A DNA stretch of 38,054 nucleotides from Beijerinckiaceae bacterium. GTDB lineage: Bacteria; Pseudomonadota; Alphaproteobacteria; Rhizobiales; Beijerinckiaceae. Numbering within the stretch: the first letter of the stretch is position 1; each line of letters opens with the position of its first letter. Positions 17,157 through 24,911 of the stretch are shown in pieces. Below the pieces are notes generated by a model. The model was not told where the DNA came from and did not search any database. It was given only the letters and a program-made list of their open reading frames with translations. The stretch is taken from positions 1 through 38,054 of the forward strand of contig JAPJMW010000149.1 in the NCBI GenBank assembly GCA_026461505.1, read 5' to 3'. Position numbers and translations under genes: made by a program.

Positions 17157-18335
17157 ATGGCATCTCCCGATATTGTGATTGTTGGCGCAGCGCGTACCCC
17201 TGTCGGCTCCTTTAATGGAGCGCTTTCCACGCTTTCGGCTCACGAGCTTGGCGCCATTGCCATTCAGGCAGCCCTTCAACGCGCAGGCGTTAATGCAGCA
17301 GAGGTCGACGAAGTTATTTTAGGTCAAATTCTTGCCGCGGGTCAGGGCCAAAATCCTGCCCGGCAAGCTGCGATGAAAGCAGGCGTGCCTCAGGAAGCCA
17401 CGTCGTGGGGTCTCAACCAGCTCTGCGGCTCGGGACTGCGTGCTGTAGCCATCGGCATGCAGCAAATTGCCAATGGCGATGCCAATGTCATCGTAGCGGG
17501 TGGTCAAGAATCGATGTCGCAAGCCCAGCACACCGCCCATCTTCGCAATGGCACCAAGATGGGCGATTTGAAATTTGTCGACACGATGTTGCGTGACGGC
17601 CTGCTCGATGCGTTCCAAGGCTATCACATGGGCATCACCGCCGAGAATGTTGCAACCAAGTGGCAAATCAGCCGTGACGAGCAAGATGCGTTCGCCGTTG
17701 CTTCGCAAAACAAAGCAGAAGCCGCGCAAAAAGCCGGAAAATTCAAGGACGAAATCACGCCTGTTACGATCTCGACTAAGAAGGGTGACATCGTCGTCAG
17801 TGACGATGAATACATCCGTCACGGCGCAACGCTTGATAGTCTCACCAAGCTCAAGCCCGCCTTTTCCAAAGAGGGAACGGTCACGGCTGGAAACGCCTCG
17901 GGGATCAATGACGGTGCGGCTGCCTTGGTATTGATGACAGCAGCTGAAGCCAATCGTCGTGGTTTGACGCCGCTTGCCCGTATTGCCTCTTGGGCGACGG
18001 CAGGCGTTGATCCTGCGATTATGGGTTCGGGACCGATCCCTGCAACGCGTAAGGCTTTGGAAAAGGCGGGTTGGAAGGCATCCGATCTTGATCTCGCCGA
18101 AGCCAATGAGGCTTTTGCTGCTCAAGCAATCGCTGTTAATCGCGATCTCGGTTGGGACACAGCTAAAGTGAACGTCAATGGTGGCGCTATTGCGATTGGC
18201 CATCCGATTGGCGCATCAGGAGCACGTGTTTTGGTGACATTGCTCCATGAAATGCAAAAGCGCGATGCCAAGAAGGGCTTGGCTACGTTATGCATTGGTG
18301 GCGGCATGGGCATCGCCCTCGCGGTTGAACGCTAA
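17157..18335 (+). CDS. phaA: Acetyl-CoA acetyltransferase (beta-ketothiolase)
   Basis: This 392-residue biosynthetic thiolase condenses two acetyl-CoA to acetoacetyl-CoA, the first step of polyhydroxybutyrate synthesis. The nucleophile is Cys90 ([12 protein letters not shown]). His349 (GHPIGASG) and Cys379 (CIGGGMG) complete the active site, each one residue off the Zoogloea ramigera numbering C89/H348/C378. It is followed by phaB with an intervening hairpin. The adjacent phaR and phaB support the PHA role rather than fatty-acid degradation. Confidence 0.96.
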   Translation: MASPDIVIVGAARTPVGSFNGALSTLSAHELGAIAIQAALQRAGVNAAEVDEVILGQILAAGQGQNPARQAAMKAGVPQEATSWGLNQLCGSGLRAVAIGMQQIANGDANVIVAGGQESMSQAQHTAHLRNGTKMGDLKFVDTMLRDGLLDAFQGYHMGITAENVATKWQISRDEQDAFAVASQNKAEAAQKAGKFKDEITPVTISTKKGDIVVSDDEYIRHGATLDSLTKLKPAFSKEGTVTAGNASGINDGAAALVLMTAAEANRRGLTPLARIASWATAGVDPAIMGSGPIPATRKALEKAGWKASDLDLAEANEAFAAQAIAVNRDLGWDTAKVNVNGGAIAIGHPIGASGARVLVTLLHEMQKRDAKKGLATLCIGGGMGIALAVER

Positions 18336-18346
18336 GTCAGTTTAAA

Positions 18347-18369
18347 AGGCCGGGAAAAAATCCCGGCCT
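18347..18369 (+). terminator. Intercistronic hairpin between phaA and phaB
   Basis: AGGCCGGGA (18347-18355) pairs with TCCCGGCCT (18361-18369) around an A5 loop. The stem is 9 bp and GC-rich, but no T-run follows it (ATTCATT). It is more likely to stabilise phaA mRNA or partly attenuate phaB than to stop transcription completely. Confidence 0.6.
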
Positions 18370-18393
18370 ATTCATTATAAAGGGAGAAGCTTG

Positions 18394-19119
18394 ATGGCAC
18401 GTGTAGCATTGGTAACGGGCGGGTCTCGTGGAATTGGCGCGGCGATTTCAATCGCGTTGAAGGCAGCCGGATATACCGTTGCCGCAAATTATGCCGGCAA
18501 TGATGAAGCCGCCGCTGCTTTCTCAAAAGAAACGGGTATTCCCACCTATAAATGGGATGTTTCAAATTATGATGCATGCGTTGAAGGGATTGCCAAGGTG
18601 GAGGCAGCCCACGGTCCCGTTGATGTACTTGTCAACAATGCGGGGATCACGCGGGATTCGATGTTCCACAAAATGACGAAGGATCAGTGGGATCAGGTGA
18701 TCAGCACCAATCTTTCGTCGCTCTTTAACATGACCCGTCCGGTATGGGAGGGTATGCGTGCTCGCAAATTTGGCCGTGTCGTGTGCATCTCGTCGGTGAA
18801 TGGCCAGAAGGGTCAATTGGGTCAGGTCAATTACTCCGCTTCTAAAGCGGGCGATTTGGGCTTCGTTAAAGCGCTTGCGCAAGAAGGCGCACGTGCTGGC
18901 ATCACCGTCAATGCGGTGTGCCCGGGCTATATCGCTACCGATATGGTAAAGGCTGTCGATCCTGCGGTCGTCGAGAAGAATATTTTGCCACACATCGCGA
19001 TTGGCCGTTTGGGTGAGCCTGAGGAGATTGCGCGTGCGGTTGTCTTCCTCGTGGCCGATAATGCCGGCTTCATCACGGGTTCGACGATCTCCGCCAATGG
19101 CGGCCAATACATGATCTGA
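18394..19119 (+). CDS. phaB: Acetoacetyl-CoA reductase
   Basis: This 241-residue short-chain dehydrogenase reduces acetoacetyl-CoA to (R)-3-hydroxybutyryl-CoA, normally with NADPH. The Rossmann motif is TGGSRGIGAA (8-17), with NNAGITRD at 81-88 and the catalytic residues Ser134, Tyr147 and Lys151. The tail YIATDMV and GQYMI fits PhaB. I chose ATG 18394, seven bases after AAGGGAG, over the TTG one codon upstream. The PHA synthase gene phaC is not in the window. Confidence 0.94.
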   Translation: MARVALVTGGSRGIGAAISIALKAAGYTVAANYAGNDEAAAAFSKETGIPTYKWDVSNYDACVEGIAKVEAAHGPVDVLVNNAGITRDSMFHKMTKDQWDQVISTNLSSLFNMTRPVWEGMRARKFGRVVCISSVNGQKGQLGQVNYSASKAGDLGFVKALAQEGARAGITVNAVCPGYIATDMVKAVDPAVVEKNILPHIAIGRLGEPEEIARAVVFLVADNAGFITGSTISANGGQYMI

Positions 19120-19125
19120 GGAAGC

Positions 19126-19989
19126 GTGAAGCGTTCAACGGCGACACTGACAGGCTTCGGGGCCATTCTTCTTTGGTCTTCGCTTGCTTTAATGACGGCG
19201 GCATCGGGTACGGTGCCGCCTTTTCAATTGACCGCGATGACATTTCTGGTGGGCGGATTGATTGGCCTGCCCTTTTTATACCGCCATCCGGATGGCTTTA
19301 AGCTTCTTTCACAACCCCTTCCGGTGTGGTTGCTCGGCGTTGGTGGGTTGTTTTTATATCATGCTGTTTATTTTGCAGCGCTGCGCTTAGCGCCTCCCGC
19401 AGAGGCGGGATTGATCTCGTATTTATGGCCCCTTCTGATCGTTCTGATGTCGGCCTTATTACCTGGTGAAAAACTCAGAGCCGGTCATGTTGTCGGCGCC
19501 ATTTCCGGATTTCTGGGCGTTGCCCTTTTATTATCGGGCAAAGATGATGGGCTTGGCTTTAGTGGCCAGCATCTCAATGGTTATCTCTTGGCATTTTTAT
19601 GTGCCTTTATTTGGTCGGGCTATTCCATTTTATCCCGTCGCTACAAAGACGCGCCAACCGAAATGGTCGCTGCCTATTGCTTGTTGACCTCATTCTTATC
19701 TCTCGTCGCGCATCTCTGTTTTGAGCAAACCGTTTGGCCCGATACGCACAGCCAATGGCTTGCCATTATTGCTCTGGGTATTGGTCCGGTGGGGGCTGCG
19801 TTTTACCTATGGGACAGAGGTGTTAAGCACGGCGATATCCGTCTGCTGGGCGTCTTGTCCTATGCCGCTCCGGTTTTATCTACGCTGTTGCTTGTCATCG
19901 TCGGTTTTACCGAGGCGAGCCTCTCCTTGGGAATTGCGACTTTGCTCATTGTAGGTGGTGCGCTTTTAGCCAGTCGGTCTAATTGCTAG
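19126..19989 (+). CDS. DMT family transporter (EamA domains)
   Basis: This 287-residue protein has about ten transmembrane helices in two EamA repeats (GFGAILLWSSLALMTAAS... and YLLAFLCAFIWSGYSILSRR). The middle LRLAPPAEAGLISYLWPLLIV is typical of the family, which includes exporters of amino acids or aromatic compounds. The substrate is unknown. The start is a GTG six bases after the phaB stop, preceded by GAGGAA, so it is translationally linked to phaB. It converges on the HlyD-like gene, and the two stop codons share the bases CTAG at 19986-19989. Confidence 0.85.
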   Translation: MKRSTATLTGFGAILLWSSLALMTAASGTVPPFQLTAMTFLVGGLIGLPFLYRHPDGFKLLSQPLPVWLLGVGGLFLYHAVYFAALRLAPPAEAGLISYLWPLLIVLMSALLPGEKLRAGHVVGAISGFLGVALLLSGKDDGLGFSGQHLNGYLLAFLCAFIWSGYSILSRRYKDAPTEMVAAYCLLTSFLSLVAHLCFEQTVWPDTHSQWLAIIALGIGPVGAAFYLWDRGVKHGDIRLLGVLSYAAPVLSTLLLVIVGFTEASLSLGIATLLIVGGALLASRSNC

Positions 19990-21326
19990 AGCCGTAAGGC
20001 GTTGGATTGCACTTGTTTGATCGGGCGTAGCAGCGATTCAAGAATCGTCCGGCGACCCGTTAGAATATCAACCTCAGCCAACATCCCCGGCGTTACTGGT
20101 TTGCCCGGTCCAAAATCTTTTGCGGATGCCTCTAGCCGAACGCGAAAATAAGGTTGGCCTTTTTCGTCTTGTAACGCATCGGCTGAGATATCGATCACTT
20201 TTGCATTCAATCCGCCATAGGTTGAAAAATCATAGGCGCTGACCTTGATGACCGCTTTTTGACCCGGCCAGATTTCAGCGCGATCATTGGGCTGAACGCG
20301 CGCTTCAATCGCGAGGCCAGCATCGCCGGGAACAATTTCAACCAAAGGCTCGCCCGATTTAACCACACCACCAATGGTTGATACGTGGAGCTTGTTAATG
20401 ATCCCTGTCATGGGTGCCACAACATCAGAACGCGCACTTCTATCCTTAAGTGCGGCAATCGTCTCTTCCAGTTTTGCGATTTGCAATTCGGTTTCAGAAC
20501 GCTCTTTATCAGAGCCAGAGCGGAAGCGTGATTTTGCTTCCTCCATGCGGCGCGATATTTCACTCATAATTGCTTCATCGCGTGGGATCTCATGCACCAA
20601 GTCGGATAGTCTTTGTTCAATCTGTTGCAGAGAGCGTTCATTATCCAAGAGATCATTCGTCGAAAACGCGCCGACGGCATTTAGCTTTCTTAAATTACTG
20701 ACTCTCTTATCCACCAATTCTCGCTCCCGAATTGTATTGGCCCAACGTGAGCGTGCCTCGGATAGATCGAGCGATTTTTGCTTATATTGGTCCTCCAATA
20801 TGCCGACCTGCGCCAGCAAGGTCGCGCGCTTGCCGTTGAAAAACTCCCGTTCGCGTTCAACAATTTTCGGAATATCATTTTCCAATTCGTCCGGAAAAAC
20901 GAGCGTTTCGACATCGCGTACTTCAGTCGTTAGCCGGACCATGCGGGCCTGCTTGGCTTTCATATCGATGGTGGCTTGTGCCAATTCTGATCGAGAAAAA
21001 CTATTATCAATCCGCAACAGTGGCGCGCCTTGATTAACGCTATCTCCCTCCCTGACAAGAATTTCTGTCAAGATGCCGCCTTCAAAATGCTGAACCGTTT
21101 GAACTTGCGATTGCGGAACAATTTTTCCGAAGCCTCGAATAACGCGATCGATTTCGGTGGTTGAAGCCCAAGCGAGCAAGGCGATAACAGATATAGCCGT
21201 TAGAATGACGAAGCTTCGCGAGGCTCCCAGAATAATTTTATGGGATTGGCGCGGATAGGGGATTGGACCGGGTGTGCCCATTTTTAGGGCAGGCGGTGCA
21301 CTCTTATCTTTAGGAAGTTCAACCAT
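19986..21326 (-). CDS. HlyD family type I secretion periplasmic adaptor
   Basis: This 446-residue protein has a short cytoplasmic N-terminus, one transmembrane helix at about 33-51, and a long periplasmic part. The latter begins with GFGKIVPQSQVQTVQHFEGG and ILTEILVREGDSVNQGAPLLRIDN, a lipoyl-like half motif. A coiled-coil hairpin follows at about 105-290, then the second half motif and a beta-barrel with PGMLAEVDILTG. It bridges the ABC exporter and a TolC-like pore. The gene diverges from the ABC exporter across 193 AT-rich bases, so the pair is likely co-regulated. SiiD/LapC-type function is inferred from context. Confidence 0.92.
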   Translation of the reverse strand: MVELPKDKSAPPALKMGTPGPIPYPRQSHKIILGASRSFVILTAISVIALLAWASTTEIDRVIRGFGKIVPQSQVQTVQHFEGGILTEILVREGDSVNQGAPLLRIDNSFSRSELAQATIDMKAKQARMVRLTTEVRDVETLVFPDELENDIPKIVEREREFFNGKRATLLAQVGILEDQYKQKSLDLSEARSRWANTIRERELVDKRVSNLRKLNAVGAFSTNDLLDNERSLQQIEQRLSDLVHEIPRDEAIMSEISRRMEEAKSRFRSGSDKERSETELQIAKLEETIAALKDRSARSDVVAPMTGIINKLHVSTIGGVVKSGEPLVEIVPGDAGLAIEARVQPNDRAEIWPGQKAVIKVSAYDFSTYGGLNAKVIDISADALQDEKGQPYFRVRLEASAKDFGPGKPVTPGMLAEVDILTGRRTILESLLRPIKQVQSNALRL

Positions 21327-21519
21327 AGCGTTTAAAAACCTAGAACTACACTTTCGAGAGAAGTGTTCATATTTAATAAAATAGAACCGACTATTCCAAA
21401 AATCGTTAAATTTATTCGATAATTTTTCAATTTATTTAATAATTTATATATATTACGCTACGGCATTATCTGTTGTTGTTAGTCCCTAAAGTATTATCGT
21501 TGCGGAATTAAGGCAGAAT
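21327..21519. promoter_or_regulatory. AT-rich divergent promoter region of the secretion genes
   Basis: The 193 bases between the HlyD-like and ABC exporter genes are markedly AT-richer than the flanks, with runs such as ATTTAATAAAATAG and TTATTTAATAATTTATATAT. Both genes must start transcription here. I cannot choose a single -35/-10 pair, and no clear operator palindrome is visible. Confidence 0.5.
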
Positions 21520-23856
21520 ATGTCTGTTTCACCATCAAATGATGACCCCGATAATGCCCATCCTTCTAACGAGGGCGCATCGGTCATCGCGATCGCCACA
21601 CCGCCATCCCGCGTGCTTCGGCTCGCCCCGACCGATGAAGCACGGCAGTCGAGCGGCTCCGAAGCGATAATCGATGCTGAAATCGACGATGGCTCTGCTT
21701 CACCTTCCGACGAAGCACCGCAGCCGAGCAATGAAGCGCCCGGCAAGATGTCGATTATTCGGGCGCTCGATTATCTAGCAGGCCAATGGTTTGACCAACC
21801 TATCGATCTTACCCGTCCGGACACGACGACGGAGGCGCTTTCGCCAGAGACGGCGATCGCCTATGCGTCGGAGCTTGGGCTGGAACTTGTTCCCCGAAAT
21901 GGCCGTCTCACTCAATTACATGAGACCGATTTTCCTTGCCTTGTTATTGACCGGGACGGCCAATGCCGGATCCTCATTCTAAAAATTAATCGCTGGGCCT
22001 TTCTTTGCCGCACGGTGGATCGCGATCTGCCGATTGATCGCAAACATGTTGAATCCACCTATTCTGGGTCGCTATTTTTGATCCGCCCCATCCACGAATT
22101 CACTAAGCGCCCTTCCGATGGGGGTGTCGATGAGGATGCGGATCATGCGGATGATCGCCCGGTTCAATCCGTTATCGGTTTTCTGATTTCGACAATGTTG
22201 CGCAAACGGCCTGGCGCGCTCACGCAACTTGCTGTGGCGGGTGCTCTAAGCAATTTCTTGCTGGTGCTTGTCCCTATTTTTTCGATGGCAGTTTATGACC
22301 GTGTGATTCCCCATCTGGCCTATGAAACGCTCTGGGCATTGACGATTGGCATTGTTATAGCACTCGCCGCCGATCTCGCCCTTCGACACGTGAAAGTCAG
22401 ACTGATCGACTCCATTGCGGCAGACATTAGCCATGTTGTTCAAGTGCGGTTCTACCGTCGATTGGTTCATGGGAGAATGGTTGCGATGCCCCGCACCGGC
22501 GGCGCGTTGGCTCAAACGATTCGGGATTTAGAAAGTTATAGCCAATTAATTCCAATGGCTTTTCTGTCTCTTTTTGTGGACGTGCCCTTTATCTTTATCA
22601 CGTCGATTATCTTAGCTGCGGTTGCGGGTACTGTGGCGCTGGTTCCTTTGGCAGGAGCGCTCATCGTCGGTGCCATTTTTGCCGTAGCGCATTTTGCCAG
22701 TCGCTCGCGTCTGGCTCCGTTTTTGGTGCTGATGCGGCTTCAATCGAATTCCGTGATCGAGACGATTGAAGGCTTGGAGACGGTTAAGACGACGACGGTT
22801 GAATCAGCGCTGCTTAACAAATGGGAACGCCTTGCCGATGCGACCGCTTATGGCAGCCATATGTCCCGACTTGCCCATGCGTTCGCCCAGCAATGGACGA
22901 TGTCAATCAGCCAGGCCATGACGGTTGCTACCCTTGTCTTAGGGGTTTACGAGATTAGCCAGAATGCCATGAGCGTTGGCGCGTTATCAGCCGCTACGAT
23001 GCTTGTTGGTCGGCTCATTGGCCCAATTACGCAATTTGTTGGACAATCCCAAAGGGTTATTCAGGCCCGCAAAACCCTCGAACCCATTCGAATGGTTTTA
23101 AACGCTCCTATCGAACTTGCCGGCGATAGCGGTCTTGCGGCGCATAAAAAAATTCTTGGAAAAATTGATTTCATCAATGTGCGTTTCACCTATCCAGGTT
23201 CCCCGTCACCGAGCCTGCACAGCATCAATTTATCCATACGGCCTGGCGAACGCATTGGTATTATTGGCCGTGTTGGCTCTGGAAAGAGCACGCTACTGCG
23301 TTTAATTGTTCGCCTGCTTGACGCAGAAGATGGCGCCATTCAACTTGATGACAGTGACATCCGGCAATTTTCACCGAGAGATATTCGTCGCCAAATTGCC
23401 TATATGAGGCAGGATTCAAACTTATTCGATGATACATTACGCGCTAACCTTTTCTTTGGGCTCGAACGACCCGATCAGGGTCTGGTTGAGCATGCTTTAG
23501 CGATATCCGGTGTAGCGAATTTTGCCGCAAAAAATGCCGAGGGCTTCAGCTTCAGAGTTGGGCCAAGGGGCGAAAGACTATCAGGTGGCGAGCGACAAGC
23601 GGTCGGCCTTGCACGCGCAATGATAGGCGACCCAAAAATGCTACTTTTAGATGAGCCAACCGCTGCCATGGACAATACGATCGAACGCCAAATCATTAAT
23701 GGCTTAACACCCTGGCTTAATGGCAGAACGCTGATTGTTGCTACCCACCGTGCCGCCCTTCTTGATTTGGTGGATCGCGTTATTTTGATGCAGGACGGCC
23801 GAATAATAGCGGATGGCCCCAAGGATCAGATCCTTCGTAATCTTAAAGCAGGGTAA
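21520..23856 (+). CDS. Type I secretion system ABC exporter (permease/ATPase, LapB-like)
   Basis: This 778-residue protein has four parts. Residues 1-75 are acidic and Ser/Pro-rich without a clear fold. A C39-like domain at about 85-195 lacks the catalytic CGxAC motif and so should not cleave leader peptides. A six-helix membrane domain spans about 215-480, and an ATPase about 555-778. Walker A is G583-T591 with Lys589, the signature LSGGE is 687-691, and Walker B ends at Asp711-Glu712. Exporters of this class move RTX proteins and giant adhesins with C-terminal signals. A MotB-like gene begins 86 bases later. No substrate gene is nearby. Confidence 0.92.
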   Translation: MSVSPSNDDPDNAHPSNEGASVIAIATPPSRVLRLAPTDEARQSSGSEAIIDAEIDDGSASPSDEAPQPSNEAPGKMSIIRALDYLAGQWFDQPIDLTRPDTTTEALSPETAIAYASELGLELVPRNGRLTQLHETDFPCLVIDRDGQCRILILKINRWAFLCRTVDRDLPIDRKHVESTYSGSLFLIRPIHEFTKRPSDGGVDEDADHADDRPVQSVIGFLISTMLRKRPGALTQLAVAGALSNFLLVLVPIFSMAVYDRVIPHLAYETLWALTIGIVIALAADLALRHVKVRLIDSIAADISHVVQVRFYRRLVHGRMVAMPRTGGALAQTIRDLESYSQLIPMAFLSLFVDVPFIFITSIILAAVAGTVALVPLAGALIVGAIFAVAHFASRSRLAPFLVLMRLQSNSVIETIEGLETVKTTTVESALLNKWERLADATAYGSHMSRLAHAFAQQWTMSISQAMTVATLVLGVYEISQNAMSVGALSAATMLVGRLIGPITQFVGQSQRVIQARKTLEPIRMVLNAPIELAGDSGLAAHKKILGKIDFINVRFTYPGSPSPSLHSINLSIRPGERIGIIGRVGSGKSTLLRLIVRLLDAEDGAIQLDDSDIRQFSPRDIRRQIAYMRQDSNLFDDTLRANLFFGLERPDQGLVEHALAISGVANFAAKNAEGFSFRVGPRGERLSGGERQAVGLARAMIGDPKMLLLDEPTAAMDNTIERQIINGLTPWLNGRTLIVATHRAALLDLVDRVILMQDGRIIADGPKDQILRNLKAG

Positions 23857-23942
23857 ATCCAATCCATCAGAAGCTCGGTTTTAAACACATTGTAAATTGA
23901 CGTAAGGTAACTTAATATATCCGTGCGTGATTTTGGTTAGGT

Positions 23943-24890
23943 GTGAATTCCACGATGGCAGGTTCATCAGACGGTGAAGAAGTAAATTATTGGCCAGGCT
24001 TCGTAGATGCATTGTCGACGATGACGATGATGCTTATCTTTTTGATGATGATTTTGAGCTTAGTTGTCGTCAACATTTCTCAGTCATCCTCTAAAAGCCA
24101 GATTTTGGCGATTGCTAAAGCGGCGAAGGTTGACAGTTCTGGCGCGCCTATGTCGATCGACAAAATGACCGCGCAAATTTTAGAGGCGCTTTCCCGCAAA
24201 AGCGATCCGCCAAATGCAAATTTGCCTGTTACAGAGGCAAAGCCCCAGAAAGAGACGATTATCGCTGAGCCAAGTACGCTTATAAAAATTCAAGAGGATA
24301 AAAATTTTTCGATTGAAGAGGGGCAAAAGGTTGCCTCTCACGGAGTGAATGATTCCCTGATATCGAATGGTAAATCAGCAACGGCGGGAACAGCTGATAA
24401 TATTGGCGATTCTAAAATTATTCCTAGTAATCCGCCAACAAGCTCTCAAACGGCAGAGCTCGATCCCGAAGCAGGAAAATATTATTTTGCGTCTCCGACA
24501 CAAAACCCCGACAATAAAAGGATTGTGTCGCGGCGCCCAGCCGACATTCGCCCATTTGGCGGGTCTACTGATGTTAAGACAAATAAAGCTCTCATCACTA
24601 TAGAATACCAACCACGTGCTGTTCGGGTTGATGAAGCGAGTGCGTCTAAACTAACAGAATTGGTTTCATCTCGAAAAAATCAGCTGGCTGACCGGACGCT
24701 TCAGGTGCGTGCATTTGCCAATGTACAGAACGGTAACGTAACCGAAGCACGTCGATATGGTTACTATCGAGCGATGGCCCTTCGTCAATTTTTAGTTGAT
24801 GCAGGATTTCCTGCCGATCAAATTAGAGTGGGTATCGAAGATATAACTAATCAAGATTTATCAGACATTGTTGAGCTTTTTGCCCTTTAA
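23943..24890 (+). CDS. MotB/OmpA-like peptidoglycan-binding proton-channel subunit (SiiA-like)
   Basis: This 315-residue protein has a MotB-type N-terminus, NYWPGFVDALSTMTMMLIFL, with Asp22 placed like the proton-carrying Asp32 of E. coli MotB (YADFMTAMM). One transmembrane helix follows at about 25-46. A long Ser/Lys/Asn-rich linker spans about 50-215, then an OmpA-type domain of about 215-315 with EARRYGYYRAMALRQFLVDAGF, equivalent to the peptidoglycan-binding helix of Pal/MotB. The start is a GTG at 23943; ATG 23955 is an alternative. It should form an ion channel with the next gene product and anchor it to the cell wall. A flagellar role is unlikely, because no flagellar genes are present. 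Confidence 0.82.
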   Translation: MNSTMAGSSDGEEVNYWPGFVDALSTMTMMLIFLMMILSLVVVNISQSSSKSQILAIAKAAKVDSSGAPMSIDKMTAQILEALSRKSDPPNANLPVTEAKPQKETIIAEPSTLIKIQEDKNFSIEEGQKVASHGVNDSLISNGKSATAGTADNIGDSKIIPSNPPTSSQTAELDPEAGKYYFASPTQNPDNKRIVSRRPADIRPFGGSTDVKTNKALITIEYQPRAVRVDEASASKLTELVSSRKNQLADRTLQVRAFANVQNGNVTEARRYGYYRAMALRQFLVDAGFPADQIRVGIEDITNQDLSDIVELFAL

Positions 24891-24911
24891 TCATAATGGA
24901 TTTATTGAGCT

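Noticed and set aside
17319-18203. 294-codon minus-strand frame across phaA
   Set aside because: It is antisense to a gene with every thiolase active-site residue, and its translation is Arg/Cys-rich and without motifs.
20374-21033. 219-codon plus-strand frame inside the HlyD-like gene
   Set aside because: The translation is Ser/Arg-rich with no motif, as expected for the shadow of a coiled-coil gene, and it has no ribosome-binding site.
23897-23921. Promoter in front of the MotB-like gene (TTGACG followed by TAATAT)
   Set aside because: The spacing between the two boxes is far below 16-18 bases, so it is not a credible -35/-10 pair.
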